From Symbiodinium natans (taxonomy: Eukaryota > Sar > Dinophyceae > Suessiales > Symbiodiniaceae), in assembly GCA_905221605.1 (NCBI GenBank), contig CAJNDS010000820.1, forward strand, positions 25,001-64,822: a stretch of 39,822 nt of DNA, read 5' to 3'. Both the position numbers and the translations under genes were made by a program. The notes beneath the pieces were generated by a model. The model was not told the origin of the DNA, did not search any database, and was given only the letters and a program-made list of their open reading frames with translations. Positions 1 through 11,500 of the stretch are shown one piece after another (position 1 is the first letter of the stretch; the number at the start of each line of letters is the position of its first letter).

Positions 1-567
1 CAGTCACGCTGAGGGGTCAAAGTCCTTGCCAGTTAAGCGTGCCTTCTAGTTGAAGTGCAGCGCTTAAAATGTCCTTAGCAGCTGCCCCTTTTCCTCAAAC
101 GGCTTCCTACATTCATTGGCATTATGCACCTAGTGCTGCGGGGCTCTGCGAAGGCGTCTAGTTGATGAGCCTAGCGAGCTTGTCTGTGTGCAGCTCTGTG
201 CGTGGTGGCATACGGGTTTGTAGGAGGTTTCGCATTTAGGGTATTGGATTGCTGCTTAGGTTTCTGGTCGGCCCCTCACCCTTGTGACAGCAGCAGTCAC
301 AGCATAGGGCGGTGGCCCCGTCGCGTTGTATAGAGGGATGCAAGTGCAGTTCTTTGATTGATATTCAACCCAGTCGCGTCAGTTTGCAACCGGTAGGGAC
401 CTGTTCCTGCCGGAGAAGTGCCTGGAACACCGACAGGGACAATCCTGTCCCTGCTGGAGAGGTGCCTGGCAGGGACATTTGTCGGCTCTTCAAGCGCCAA
501 GTAGGCTCAGGAGGGACCGGGGAGTGCCTGCAGCTGCTTCACCAAGGGAGCAGCAGCAGAGAGCAAA
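1..567. other. Non-genic DNA, no feature recognised
   Basis: Short open frames occur on both strands but none resembles a known protein. No RNA gene or transposon end was seen. Confidence 0.5.
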
Positions 568-830
568 CAAAAGAAAGAAATCGCGAACCTGAGGCTTATG
601 GGACCTGGGAGCAGCAGGGAGAGAAATCGTGAATCTGAAGCCTATGGGCCCTCAAGACAGGGGAATAGCACAGCAAAAATCGCGACCCTGACGCCTGGGC
701 TCCCCGGACCCGGCAGCACCAGGGAGAGAAATCGCGAAGCTGAAGTCTATGTCATTCGGAACCTGGGAGCAGCGTGGAGAGAAATCGCGAACCTGCAACT
801 TTGCACCTTTTAGGACCTGAGCAAGCCCAG
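568..830 (+). repeat. Degenerate ~52-bp tandem repeat, 5 copies
   Basis: The core AGAAATCGCGAACCTGAAG recurs with the start of TCG(C/T)GA at 581, 627, 680, 732 and 785, often followed by a GGACCTGGGAGCAGCAGG-like tail. Copies differ by several bases, so the array is old. Confidence 0.75.
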
Positions 831-1410
831 TTGCAAGGAAGCTTACGTGCAGTCCCTGCAGCATCCCAGCTGCAGACTGCCAAGAAGTCCGCTTCTGGGC
901 TGGTCCCTGCAGCCTCTTGCTGCATACTGCCTAGCAGTTCTCTTGTTGGCCGGCTCTGGGCTAAGTTTCAGGGATAGTGGGTTTGCTTTGTGGCCTGTGT
1001 GCTATCGAAAAAATCGGCCGCTGTGCGGGGCAGTCAGAGTAATGGGGAGCAAGTGTGCCACTTAGCAACAACTTACCTGCAGTTCGCTTGAGGACTGGAG
1101 ACTAGACACGCTGAGCGCAGGCCCAGTAGCAAGGAAGCCTACTTGCAGGCTCTGTGGCATCCAAGCTGCAGCTGCCCAGAAGCCTGCTTGCAGTCCCTGC
1201 AGCCGCAAGCTGCAGGCTGCCAAGAAGGCCCCCTCTTGGCCAGTCCCTGCAAATTGCATAAACGTTCTCCAAAAACTGGTTTCTGGGATAGTGGGTTCTG
1301 CTTGGCCCCTTTTCAGCTCCGCGGAACACCTTTCGCTGCGCAACTGCCTGGCGCGCCTGTGAGGTTGCAGGCCCAGCAGCGCCAGCCTTCGTCCTTAATG
1401 GTTTGTGTGT
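820..1410 (+). repeat. Diverged ~296-bp direct repeat
   Basis: GCCCAGTTGCAAGGAAGCTT near 825 and GCCCAGTAGCAAGGAAGCCT at 1121 begin two related stretches that also share CTGCAG-rich words and GGGATAGTGGGTT (about 973 and 1285). A third partial start, GCCCAGCAGCGCCAGCC, lies at 1371. Confidence 0.65.
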
Positions 1411-1413
1411 GAT

Positions 1414-1806
1414 AGTAAAAACCGGCCGCTGCGCGGGGCAGTTAAGTTACATGGATCTTAAACTGCGTCATTTGCATAACACGGACCCTGCAGGTCGAGT
1501 AACGCAGCGAGGTTTCTGCCCTCATAGCACGCATCCGCGTGCTGTGTGGGCTGTCCTGCTACTGTATGGCAAACCAAGTCTTTGGTCTCAACTCTCTGTG
1601 CATTCACACAGTGAAAACCGGCCGCTGCGCGGGGCAGTTAAGTTACATGGATCTTAAACTGCGTCACTTGCATGACACGGACCCTGCAGGTCGAGCAACG
1701 CAGCGAGGTTTCTGCCTTCATAGCACGCGTCCGCGTGCTGTGAGGGCTGTCCGGCTACTGTATGGCAAAACAAGTCTTTGGTCTCAACTCTGTGTGCATT
1801 CACACA
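1414..1806 (+). repeat. Tandem duplication, ~196 bp x 2
   Basis: AAAACCGGCCGCTGCGCGGG occurs near 1418 and 1614, and the following bases (GCAGTTAAGTTACATGG through CTTTGGTCTCAACTC) match with few differences. A related GGCCGCTGTGCGGGGCAG occurs near 1016. Open frames cross it but show no family resemblance. Confidence 0.8.
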
Positions 1807-2927
1807 GTTGTCAACCTAACTGCCAGAAGGTGTACTGAGTGCTATGCTACTGCTGCGGCCCTGGCGCTTGTGTGGGGACTGTCCCTACGGACGCGTTGGG
1901 CAGTTTAGGTGACGGAGGTTCCTTGCCTTACGGCCTACCCATACTTTCGCTTAACGTCTGTACCAAACGTGGCGCAGCATTGCTATGGGTGACGGGCAGC
2001 TGAGTGATTGGTGCCGGTAGTTTCTTGTTTGTATTGGTCTCACCTTGCTGGCCTTGCGTTAAATTGTCTTGCAATAAGGGCCCCTGCGCTAGCGGTCGCT
2101 TCTTTGTAGTCACGACTTCTTTTACGCTCGCTGGCCTGTGCAGTTTGACTCTCAAAGTAGTTGTCTCTGTCGCAATAGACTGGCCCACTGTGCTGCTGAT
2201 GTGGTAAAGGGGCGTCCGCTTGCACGATTTTCCAGCACAAAGATTTTGTTCTTCATACTTCCGGGTCAGAAAGGCGTCACAGCAGGTCTCACACAGCGTT
2301 CTCGGCGTGGGAGGGCTCTGCATGCCTGACCAAGCATCTGAATCCTGAGCTTCACCTGTAACCGTTGTGACAGGCCAGGCGAGGCTGGATTTGAGAAAAC
2401 AACAACCTCATCACGGAAGCTGCAGCTGTGAATGTGGTACACTTGGCAGCCTCGTCTGCTCAAAGGGGGAAGCGGAAGGCTGCTTAGCTGCTCCCCACAT
2501 CGCGGTCGGCACCGTCGAATGAACGAGGCTCACTGCAGTGCCGTAGTGTGACATTTGTTAAAGAAGTGCGTGTGCGGCCAGATTTTTTCGGAGCTGCCAG
2601 GTTCATGTCATCAATGGCAATTATAGTAGTACATATTTTCATAGAGCGAGAATATATATGGTAAGTAGATGTCAGAATTTTAAAGGATGCTCTGAGAGGA
2701 GATAGTGGCTTCTGGCAGACCCGCGCTTGCCAGCGGGTGGCAACTTCCCTAGACTTTTGAGACACATTCTGTTCGGCAAAGGGTCATAAACAATACTCGT
2801 AAATGACAATGAAGGCTAAAGGAGAAGACGACCTCCTCATGTTCCTGATGTTTTTCCTCTGGACAGAACTCGGGCTTCGCAACGCAGCCGTTTTTAGTCC
2901 AAGTAAGTGGAAGCACAACGTATCAAC

Positions 2928-2933
<6 letters not shown>
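1807..2933. other. Non-genic DNA, no feature recognised
   Basis: Contains minus-strand open frames at 1928-2323 and 2484-2765 with no recognisable domain or conserved motif. I would not annotate them as genes. Confidence 0.5.

Positions 2934-2987
<54 letters not shown>
2934..2987 (+). repeat. (CT)n microsatellite
   Basis: About 26 uninterrupted CT units, followed by an impure TTTCTCTGTC tail. Confidence 0.95.
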
Positions 2988-2999
<12 letters not shown>

Positions 3000-3488
3000 T
3001 TTTGTTACTCGGCCTCAAGGTCGGCTCCTATGTTTTTGAGCTCAGGGCTTTGGAGGTCGCAGCTCTTCGCCAGTGTCTTTTTGAATGGTCGCGGGGTGCA
3101 ACGTTGGATGGTAGGTTCAGCAGTTTTTGTTGGGTTTTTTGATGCTGTCTGGTCCTTTGGAATGTAAGAGCTTGCAGCTTCAGAGTTTGAGGTTCATGTG
3201 CCCGGCTCTCGTCATGCTGCACGACGCTCTCAGCGTGCAGGTCGGGCACACGTGAGTTTACTAGAGATGCTCCAGTTGGAGCGCGTTGTTCTCAATTTTA
3301 GCCCGAAGCTGCACATGTGAACAACCGCAAGCTGCTGCAAGTAGCAACCCAACAAGACAACAGGAGTATGACCATCGCATCGATGCAGTTGACTCGTGCT
3401 TTGACTGTCTGTAGGTCCCTAGGTCATTGTACCCATTACAGCACAAGCCACCGATAAGTTTGCCCCTGAGATCCGAGACGGGTTGAAG
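2988..3488. other. Non-genic DNA up to the duplication boundary
   Basis: Nothing recognisable. Homology to the two later segments begins at 3489. Confidence 0.5.
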
Positions 3489-3796
3489 GATGTTTCGCGT
3501 TGGTGGTCTTCGGTGGTTTAGAGGCTGGCCTCGGGTCTGTGATGTGCAGCTGTGTTTATGCGGCGCTAAACGGCGCTAGACCTACAAGTGCCTGAACTCT
3601 AGGTGGTAATCCTTGGGTCTAAACTCCTCCGAGCAAGAGTACCAGGCCCCCTCAGGTCCTCATCTGCAAGACGTCATAGGCAACTACGTTCAGAGTCGGG
3701 CTGTTTCCTTTTGGCGACTCGCTCGGTCGTGCTTGCGTGCTCTTTCTGCACCTCGCCGCTCTCCGCCGCTGCGTTCCTCAAGGACTTTTATTAAAG

Positions 3797-3849
3797 GGCA
3801 CTTCTGCAATTTTTTCTCGCCATCGCCTTTTAACTTTTCCTTTTCCACG
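3797..3849 (+). promoter_or_regulatory. Gene A 5'UTR with candidate spliced-leader trans-splice acceptor
   Basis: TTATTAAAG at 3788-3796 ends in AG followed by GG, and no other AG lies between it and the proposed ATG at 3850. The 53-nt stretch is pyrimidine-rich. Equivalent sites end at 18639 and 31400 in the other copies. Dinoflagellate mRNAs generally receive a spliced leader at an AG, so this is the simplest candidate; it is inferred, since no spliced-leader sequence is encoded here. No TATA box is apparent. Confidence 0.35.
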
Positions 3850-5517
3850 ATGGCCAGCAGCCCGGCCCTCAGCCTCTGTCTTGGTTTTCGCATGTTTGTG
3901 TGAATGTGTTTGGGCATGCTCCTACGAGTTCCAAGACGCGTTGTTACTGGGCGTTGAGGATAGAAGCTCAGATGCTCTTCGCCAACAGGCAGTTTGTGAT
4001 TTTATCGATTGAGGTTTCCTCTTCACATATTTGGGGCTCTGAGGCCACATTCCTTTCTCGAGCCTCATGCTCTTGAGATGCGCCGTGAAGCCCAAGAATT
4101 TGTAAGAAAGGTCAGAAGTCCATTGCCGTGGCGGCACTGTCCGCCGCGGGCCTGGCCGCCACCATGGGGGTGGAGGCGAGGGTTTGGAACTCTGAGAGTT
4201 TGGAACCGCCGGGGTTGGCGAGCGTGAGAAAGTCGAGGCTTGGCAGCCCTGAAGCCCATCAGCAGACTCTGTGGCCCAAGTACTTTCTTCACGCCGGACT
4301 CGGCTGGCGGGTTGCCGGCTCTTGGGCGGGCTGGCCGCCCTTTGCAGCGTGGATAGCGTGGGGCCTAGGGCTTTTCTGGGGCTTCTCTTGCTGGACAAAC
4401 TCCAAACACGGAATGCTTGAACCTCAGAGAAGTGGTTGTTTTAACAGAAACCCCAGGCCCTACAACCGCAAACGTCAAGCGCTCAACCCGAAAATCCACA
4501 AACCCCTGGCTGAAGTGACGAACCACGAGTGCAGCTTTTGGCTTGCCAGGCCTTCGTTAGCACCAGCGCGTCCGCGCCAGCCGTGAAGGACCTGGAGTTC
4601 GTGGGAGCGTCGGGTTCTGGACGGTGCGGTACTTCCCAGGTTGCCGTCTTGGGCAGGCTTTACACGGGATTCTGCAGTTTAACTTTGGGGAATTTGCTCC
4701 ACCATCTAGAGATGTGTCATGTGAACCTGTCGACATGCCAAGTCCTCGCCGAGTTCACCGTTTTGGAGAGGTGGTTGACGGCTTTCGAGCCTCCCTGTTG
4801 CCTTAACTTCGAGTCCTGACGCCCCGACCCGAACTCGCTACACCCCAGTGTCGAAGAAATGCACGAGGCTCCCAGCAGCAGCCTGCGCGGATCTGCTGCC
4901 ACAGGTACGTGGCGTGGGAATGTTGAAAAGCCTTAAAGAACGTGATGTACTGTACATCGATTCAGGGGCACCGCCACACATGTGTCTAAACAGGTATCTG
5001 TGGACAGCCAGGAGCTATATTTTCCAAGCACCGGAGATCCCCACACCAGTTTCCGAATGGAGCTCCTCTTGCTGCTCAAGCCTTGAGAAGTGCCGAACCT
5101 CCCATGCGAAGCCCGAGGCCCTAAGCCCGAACAACCCTAGACCCGATCGAAGGTGCATCCCCTGCATCCGCCTCTTCCCTGGCACCCCTCGCCGCGGCTT
5201 CCGTCGTGGCGGCCGCGGCCCTCCGGCCGAAGGCGCCTTCTGGGTGGGGAGTCGTCCTCTTGTTTCGCTACTTTGGTGTTACATTGTCACACGTTGTACC
5301 GAGTGCGGAAAGTAGGCATCACATCGCTGAGTGTTGCGTTGAAGCTGCAAATTCCCAAGCCGGCGTCATGCCATGAAGCCGCACGGGTCTGGCATCGGCC
5401 AATATCGACCACGGGGATGAAAGCCCATCCTGAAGCCTCCTAGCTCGTACATACAACCTAGACCCCGAAGGGCAAGGGCGGCATCAGCAAGCCCGTGGTT
5501 AGCCTCCGTGCCTTCGA
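3850..5517 (+). CDS. Gene A leader: bipartite plastid-targeting presequence, 6 small exons
   Basis: Exons: 1 3850-3856; 2 4111-4175; 3 4550-4588; 4 4868-4904; 5 5153-5232; 6 5471-5517. Exons 1-2 give MASQKSIAVAALSAAG then LAATMGVE, a signal peptide; exon 3 starts AFVSTSASAPAVK, placing Phe at the predicted cleavage point as in red-lineage secondary plastid leaders. Exon 4 gives APSSSLRGSAAT, Ser-rich like a transit peptide. Exon 5 has a second hydrophobic stretch, LAPLAAASVVAAAALRPK, like the stop-transfer segment of class I dinoflagellate leaders. Exon 6 gives GKGGISKPVVSLRAFE and runs into NELGVQDP of unit 1. Intron starts are GCAGCC, GCGAGG, GACCTG, GTACGT, GCGCCT and GATTCT; each acceptor is AG before G. 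The exon 3 end is the least certain: in-frame donors also exist at 4601 (GT) and 4607 (GC), adding DLEF or DLEFVG. The leader totals about 92 aa. Confidence 0.72.
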
Positions 5518-8500
5518 GATTCTTGGAAGCACAGTCACCGGCCTTGAGCCAGACATGTGGCCTTTTGCCGAACGCATGCACTAAGCATCCAAAATTTGAA
5601 CGTGGCATGGTGGGAGCTAGAGGCGAAAAGGATTAAGGATCTCATGTTGGTCGCAGCCGGGTGTTCTCATTTCCTTCGCCACATGCCGCTGCCCAACTGT
5701 CCGGAGTGTGTGCAGATGGGCTCTTCTGTGCCAAGATAGTGCAGTTGCCGCGTGCCGGTTTCCCTAGTTGTTCTCAACAGCCTCCCCCCCTCCCCCCCTC
5801 CCCCTCCAACAAATCACACCTCATGTCCGACAGTACCTTTCCGCACTTGGGCATTCTCACTGGAAAGTTGTGTCCTAGTCCTAGACCCATGCCAGAGTTC
5901 GGTGCAATGAAAGCTGGAATGAAGTTTCTTGCGACCGGACTGAGTGCAGCGCCGTAGTGACACGCATGAGAAGCTGAGGAACGAGCTTGGTGTTCAGGAT
6001 CCCGTCGGATTCTGGGACCCGGCTGGCTTCACCGCCGATGGCAGCGTGGAGGACTTCAAGCGCCGCCGCCAGACCGAGATCAAGCATGGCCGCATTGCAA
6101 CTCGGATGATCATGGTATTCATCGTGGTTGGAGAGTCAAGCCCACATGTAGGAGAACGCGACGACGCAGAGCTCATCTTGAGCTTTTTGCTTCTTGCTTT
6201 GTCGGGTAGGCCACTCAGCCACTGAAGCAAAATCAAGGCCATGCTGGCGGCGATGGGCTACATTACTCCTGAGCAACTTGCTGGAAGGGTTACACCCGTT
6301 GTCTTTCTGTCTGTCTGTCTGGAAGGGTTACGACAGGGATGGGCAGAGGAGAGGGAGAAAAGCGTATGCCGTGTTAGTGTTGTGCTTGCACGGCCTGTGG
6401 CATAAATCTGGGCTGTTGACATTCTTCATGGCATCGTGTGGTGGGGCTCTCGTTCTTTTTTTGTATTTCTTTGTGCTACCTTGACGTCGTGATGCTGCGC
6501 CATCAACAGATGTGTTTTACACAGCTTCTTGCATGGTTTTGGATCTGTACTTTTCATCCGTAGAAGCGCCGAGGATCACTGGCAAGTTCCCTGGATACTT
6601 GAGCCCATCGGCCGGCTTGAAGTTCGCGGACGTGCCAAACGGCCTTGCTGCGATCTCCAAAGTTCCCGCCGCAGGTTGGGGTCAAATCCTTGCCTACATG
6701 GCGTTCTGCGAGGTTTCCCAGGATCAGTCGCCCGGCACGGCGGCTGCAGCAGGTGACTTCGGCTTCAAGGTCTTGACCTCCAGCGACCCGGCTGAGAAGA
6801 CTAAGAAGCTCTCGGCGGAGCTTGCGAACGGAAGACTTGCGATGATGGCCATCATCGGCATGTTCTTTCAGGCGGGGGATTATGACATGCGCGTCTTGTT
6901 GCGATGGCTTCACGTGCGATTTTGGAGGAAGAATGCAAGTCAACATTTGTGTGCAGAATGCTGTTGCCTGTGAATATGATGTTTGGTTCATAGGACGGCC
7001 TGACCGGAAGCGCCTGGGGTGACTGGGCCAACTACACTGCCTCGCCGCTCCGAGCGTTCGAGAACGAGCTTGGTGTTCAGGATCCCGTCGGATTCTGGGA
7101 CCCGGCTGGCTTCACCGCCGATGGCAGCGTGGAGGACTTCAAGCGCCGCCGCCAGACCGAGATCAAGCATGGCCGCATTGCAACTCGGATGATCGTGGTA
7201 TTCATCGTGGTTGGAGAGTCAAGCCCACATGTAGGAGAACGCGACGACGCAGAGCTCATCTTGAGCTTTTTGCTTCTTGCTTTGTTGGGTAGGCCACTCA
7301 GCCACTGAAGCAAATTCAAGGCCATGCTGGCGGCGATGGGCTACATTACTCCTGAGCAACTTGCTGGAAGAGTTACGACAGGGATGGGCAGCGGAGAGGG
7401 AGAAAAGCGTATGCCGTGTTAGTTTTGTGCTTGCACGGCCTGTGGCATAGATCTGGGCTGTTGACATTCTTCATGGCATCTTGTGGTGGGGTTCTCATTT
7501 TTGTTGTATTTCTTTGTGCTACCTTCATGTCGTGATGCTGCGCCATCAACAGATGTGTTTTACACAGCTTCTTGTATGGTTTTGGATCTGTACTTTTCAT
7601 CCGTAGAAGCGCCGAGGATCACTGGCAAGTTCCCTGGATACTTGAGCCCATCGGCCGGCTTGAAGTTCGCGGACGTGCCAAACGGCCTTGCTGCGATCTC
7701 CAAAGTTCCCGCCGCAGGTTGGGGTCAAATCCTTGCCTACATGGCGTTCTGCGAGGTTTCCCAGGATCAGTCGCCCGGCACGGCGGCTGCAGCAGGTGAC
7801 TTCGGCTTCAAGGTCTTGACCTCCAGCGACCCGGCTGAGAAGACTAAGAAGCTCTCGGCGGAGCTTGCGAACGGAAGACTTGCGATGATGGCCATCATCG
7901 GCATGTTCTTTCAGGCGGGGGATTATGACATGCGCGTCTTGTTGCGATGACTTCACGTGCGATTTTGGAGGAAGAATGCAAGTCAACATTTGTGTGCAGA
8001 ATGCTGTTGCCTGTGAATATGATGTTTGGTTCATAGGACGGCCTGACCGGAAGCGCCTGGGGTGACTGGGCCAACTACACTGCCTCGCCGCTCCGAGCGT
8101 TCGAGAACGAGCTTGGTGTTCAGGATCCCGTCGGATTCTGGGACCCGGCTGGCTTCACCGCCGATGGCAGCGTGGAGGACTTCAAGCGCCGCCGCCAGAC
8201 CGAGATCAAGCATGGCCGCATTGCAACTCGGATGATCGTGGTATTCATCGTGGTTGGAGAGTCAAGCCCACATGTAGGAGAACGCGACGACGCAGAGCTC
8301 ATCTTGAGCTTTTTGCTTCTTGCTTTGTTGGGTAGGCCACTCAGCCACTGAAGCAAATTCAAGGCCATGCTGGCGGCGATGGGCTACATTACTCCTGAGC
8401 AACTTGCTGGAAGGGTTACGACAGGGATGGGCAGAGGAGAGGGAGAAAAGCGTATGCCGTGTTAGTTTTGTGCTTGCACGGCCTGTGGCATAGATCTGGG

Positions 8501-11500
8501 CTGTTGACATTCTTCATGGCATCGTGTGGTGGGGCTCTCTTCTTTTTTTGTATTTCTTTGTGCTACCTTCACGTCGTGATGCTGCGCCATCAACAGATGT
8601 GTTTACACAGCTTCTTGCATGGTTTTGGATCTGTACTTTTCATGCGTAGAAGTGCCGAGGATCACTGGCAAGTTCCCTGGATACTTGAGCCCATCGGCCG
8701 GCTTGAAGTTCGCGGACGTGCCAAACGGCCTTGCTGCGATCTCCAAAGTTCCCGCCGCAGGTTGGGGTCAAATCCTTGCCTACATGGCGTTCTGCGAGGT
8801 TTCCCAGGATCAGTCGCCCGGCACGGCGGCTGCAGCAGGTGACTTCGGCTTCAAGGTCTTGACCTCCAGCGACCCGGCTGAGAAGACTAAGAAGCTCTCG
8901 GCGGAGCTTGCGAACGGAAGACTTGCGATGATGGCCATCATCGGCATGTTCTTTCAGGCGGGGGATTATGACATGCGCGTCTTGTTGCGATGACTTCACG
9001 TGCGATTTTGGAGGAAGAATGCAAGTCAACATTTGTGTGCAGAATGCTGTTGCCTGTGAATATGATGTTTGGTTCATAGGACGGCCTGACCGGAAGCGCC
9101 TGGGGTGACTGGGCCAACTACACTGCCTCGCCGCTCCGAGCGTTCGAGAACGAGCTTGGTGTTCAGGATCCCGTCGGATTCTGGGACCCGGCTGGCTTCA
9201 CCGCCGATGGCAGCGTGGAGGACTTCAAGCGCCGCCGCCAGACCGAGATCAAGCATGGCCGCATTGCAACTCGGATGATCGTGGTATTCATCGTGGTTGG
9301 AGAGTCAAGCCCACATGTAGGAGAACGCGACGACGCAGAGCTCATCTTGAGCTTTTTGCTTCTTGCTTTGTTGGGTAGGCCACTCAGCCACTGAAGCAAA
9401 TTCAAGGCCATGCTGGCGGCGATGGGCTACATTACTCCTGAGCAACTTGCTGGAAGGGTTACGACAGGGATGGGCAGAGGAGAGGGAGAAAAGCGTATGC
9501 CGTTGTTAGTGTTGTGCTTGCACGGCCTGTGGCATAGATCTGGGCTGTTGACATTCTTCATGGCATCGTGTGGTGGGGCTCTCGTTCTTTTTTTGTATTT
9601 CTTTGTGCTACCTTCACGTCGTGATGCTGCGCCATCAACAGATGTGTTTTACACAGCTTCTTGCATGGTTTTGGATCTGTACTTTTCATCCGTAGAAGCG
9701 CCGAGGATCACTGGCAAGTTCCCTGGATACTTGAGCCCATCGGCCGGCTTGAAGTTCGCGGACGTGCCAAACGGCCTTGCTGCGATCTCCAAAGTTCCCG
9801 CCGCAGGTTGGGGTCAAATCCTTGCCTACATGGCGTTCTGCGAGGTTTCCCAGGATCAGTCGCCCGGCACGGCGGCTGCAGCAGGTGACTTCGGCTTCAA
9901 GGTCTTGACCTCCAGCGACCCGGCTGAGAAGACTAAGAAGCTCTCGGCGGAGCTTGCGAACGGAAGACTTGCGATGATGGCCATCATCGGCATGTTCTTT
10001 CAGGCGGGGGATTATGACATGCGCGTCTTGTTGCGATGACTTCACGTGCGATTTTGGAGGAAGAATGCAAGTCAACATTTGTGTGCAGAATGCTGTTGCC
10101 TGTGAATATGATGTTTGGTTCATAGGACGGCCTGACCGGAAGCGCCTGGGGTGACTGGGCCAACTACACTGCCTCGCCGCTCCGAGCGTTCGAGAACGAG
10201 CTTGGTGTTCAGGATCCCGTCGGATTCTGGGACCCGGCTGGCTTCACCGCCGATGGCAGCGTGGAGGACTTCAAGCGCCGCCGCCAGACCGAGATCAAGC
10301 ATGGCCGCATTGCAACTCGGATGATCGTGGTATTCATCGTGGTTGGAGAGTCAAGCCCACATGTAGGAGAACGCGACGACGCAGAGCTCATCTTGAGCTT
10401 TTTGCTTCTTGCTTTGTTGGGTAGGCCACTCAGCCACTGAAGCAAATTCAAGGCCATGCTGGCGGCGATGGGCTACATTACTCCTGAGCAACTTGCTGGA
10501 AGGGTTACACCCGTTGTCTTTCTGTCTGTCTGTCTGGAAGGGTTACGACAGGGATGGGCAGAGGAGAGGGAGAAAAGCGTATGCCGTGTTAGTTTTGTGC
10601 TTGCACGGCCTGTGGCATAGATCTGGGCTGTTGACATTCTTCATGGCATCGTGTGGTGGGGCTCTCGTTCTTTTTTTGTATTTCTTTGTGCTACCTTGAC
10701 GTCGTGATGCTGCGCCATCAACAGATGTGTTTTACACAGCTTCTTGCATGGTTTTGGATCTGTACTTTTCATGCGTAGAAGCGCCGAGGATCACTGGCAA
10801 GTTCCCTGGATACTTGAGCCCATCGGCCGGCTTGAAGTTCGCGGACGTGCCAAACGGCCTTGCTGCGATCTCCAAAGTTCCCGCCGCAGGTTGGGGTCAA
10901 ATCCTTGCCTACATGGCGTTCTGCGAGGTTTCCCAGGATCAGTCGCCCGGCACGGCGGCTGCAGCAGGTGACTTCGGCTTCAAGGTCTTGACCTCCAGCG
11001 ACCCGGCTGAGAAGACTAAGAAGCTCTCGGCGGAGCTTGCGAACGGAAGACTTGCGATGATGGCCATCATCGGCATGTTCTTTCAGGCGGGGGATTATGA
11101 CATGCGCGTCTTGTTGCGATGACTTCACATGCGATTTTGGAGGAAGAATGCAAGTCAACATTTGTGTGCAGAATGCTGTTGCCTGTGAATATGATGTTTG
11201 GTTCATAGGACGGCCTGACCGGAAGCGCCTGGGGTGACTGGGCCAACTACACTGCCTCGCCGCTCCGAGCGTTCGAGAACGAGCTTGGTGTTCAGGATCC
11301 CGTCGGATTCTGGGACCCGGCTGGCTTCACCGCCGATGGCAGCGTGGAGGACTTCAAGCGCCGCCGCCAGACCGAGATCAAGCATGGCCGCATTGCAACT
11401 CGGATGATCGTGGTATTCATCGTGGTTGGAGAGTCAAGCCCACATGTAGGAGAACGCGACGACGCAGAGCTCATCTTGAGCTTTTTGCTTCTTGCTTTGT

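Noticed and set aside
1928-2323. 131-residue minus-strand open frame upstream of gene A
   Set aside because: No recognisable domain, and low complexity around it; no supporting context.
3857-3858. AG of GGCCAG overlapping the proposed exon 1 as trans-splice acceptor, which would remove the ATG
   Set aside because: No in-frame ATG would then be available before the signal-peptide exon (a TGA lies upstream in that frame), whereas ATGGCCA joined to GTCAGAAG gives a good signal peptide.
5071-5085. GCTCAAG resembling the end of the dinoflagellate spliced leader, as a sign of retroposition
   Set aside because: Only about seven bases match, the place is intronic, and the gene keeps its introns, which argues against mRNA recycling.
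5889-5957. Short frame MPEFGAMKAGMKFLATGLSAAP with a hydrophobic, signal-like look, just before unit 1
   Set aside because: It lies inside leader intron 6, ends in a stop before the unit, and its start and frame are not kept in the gene C copy.
6170-6190. Hairpin AGCTCATCTTGAGCT followed by T-rich DNA, resembling a bacterial terminator
   Set aside because: It lies within intron A of a eukaryotic nuclear gene and recurs with the unit. A rho-independent terminator makes no sense here.
6554-6991. 145-residue minus-strand open frame repeated in almost every unit (starts MNQTSYSQ)
   Set aside because: It is the antisense of exon C plus intron C. It recurs only because the DNA is repeated, resembles no known family and opposes a clear LHC coding strand.
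9410-10039. Plus-strand open frame of 209 residues running from exon B through intron B into exon C
   Set aside because: It runs through intron B and ends in intron C. It lacks a proper LHC N-terminus, and the family reading needs the intron removed.
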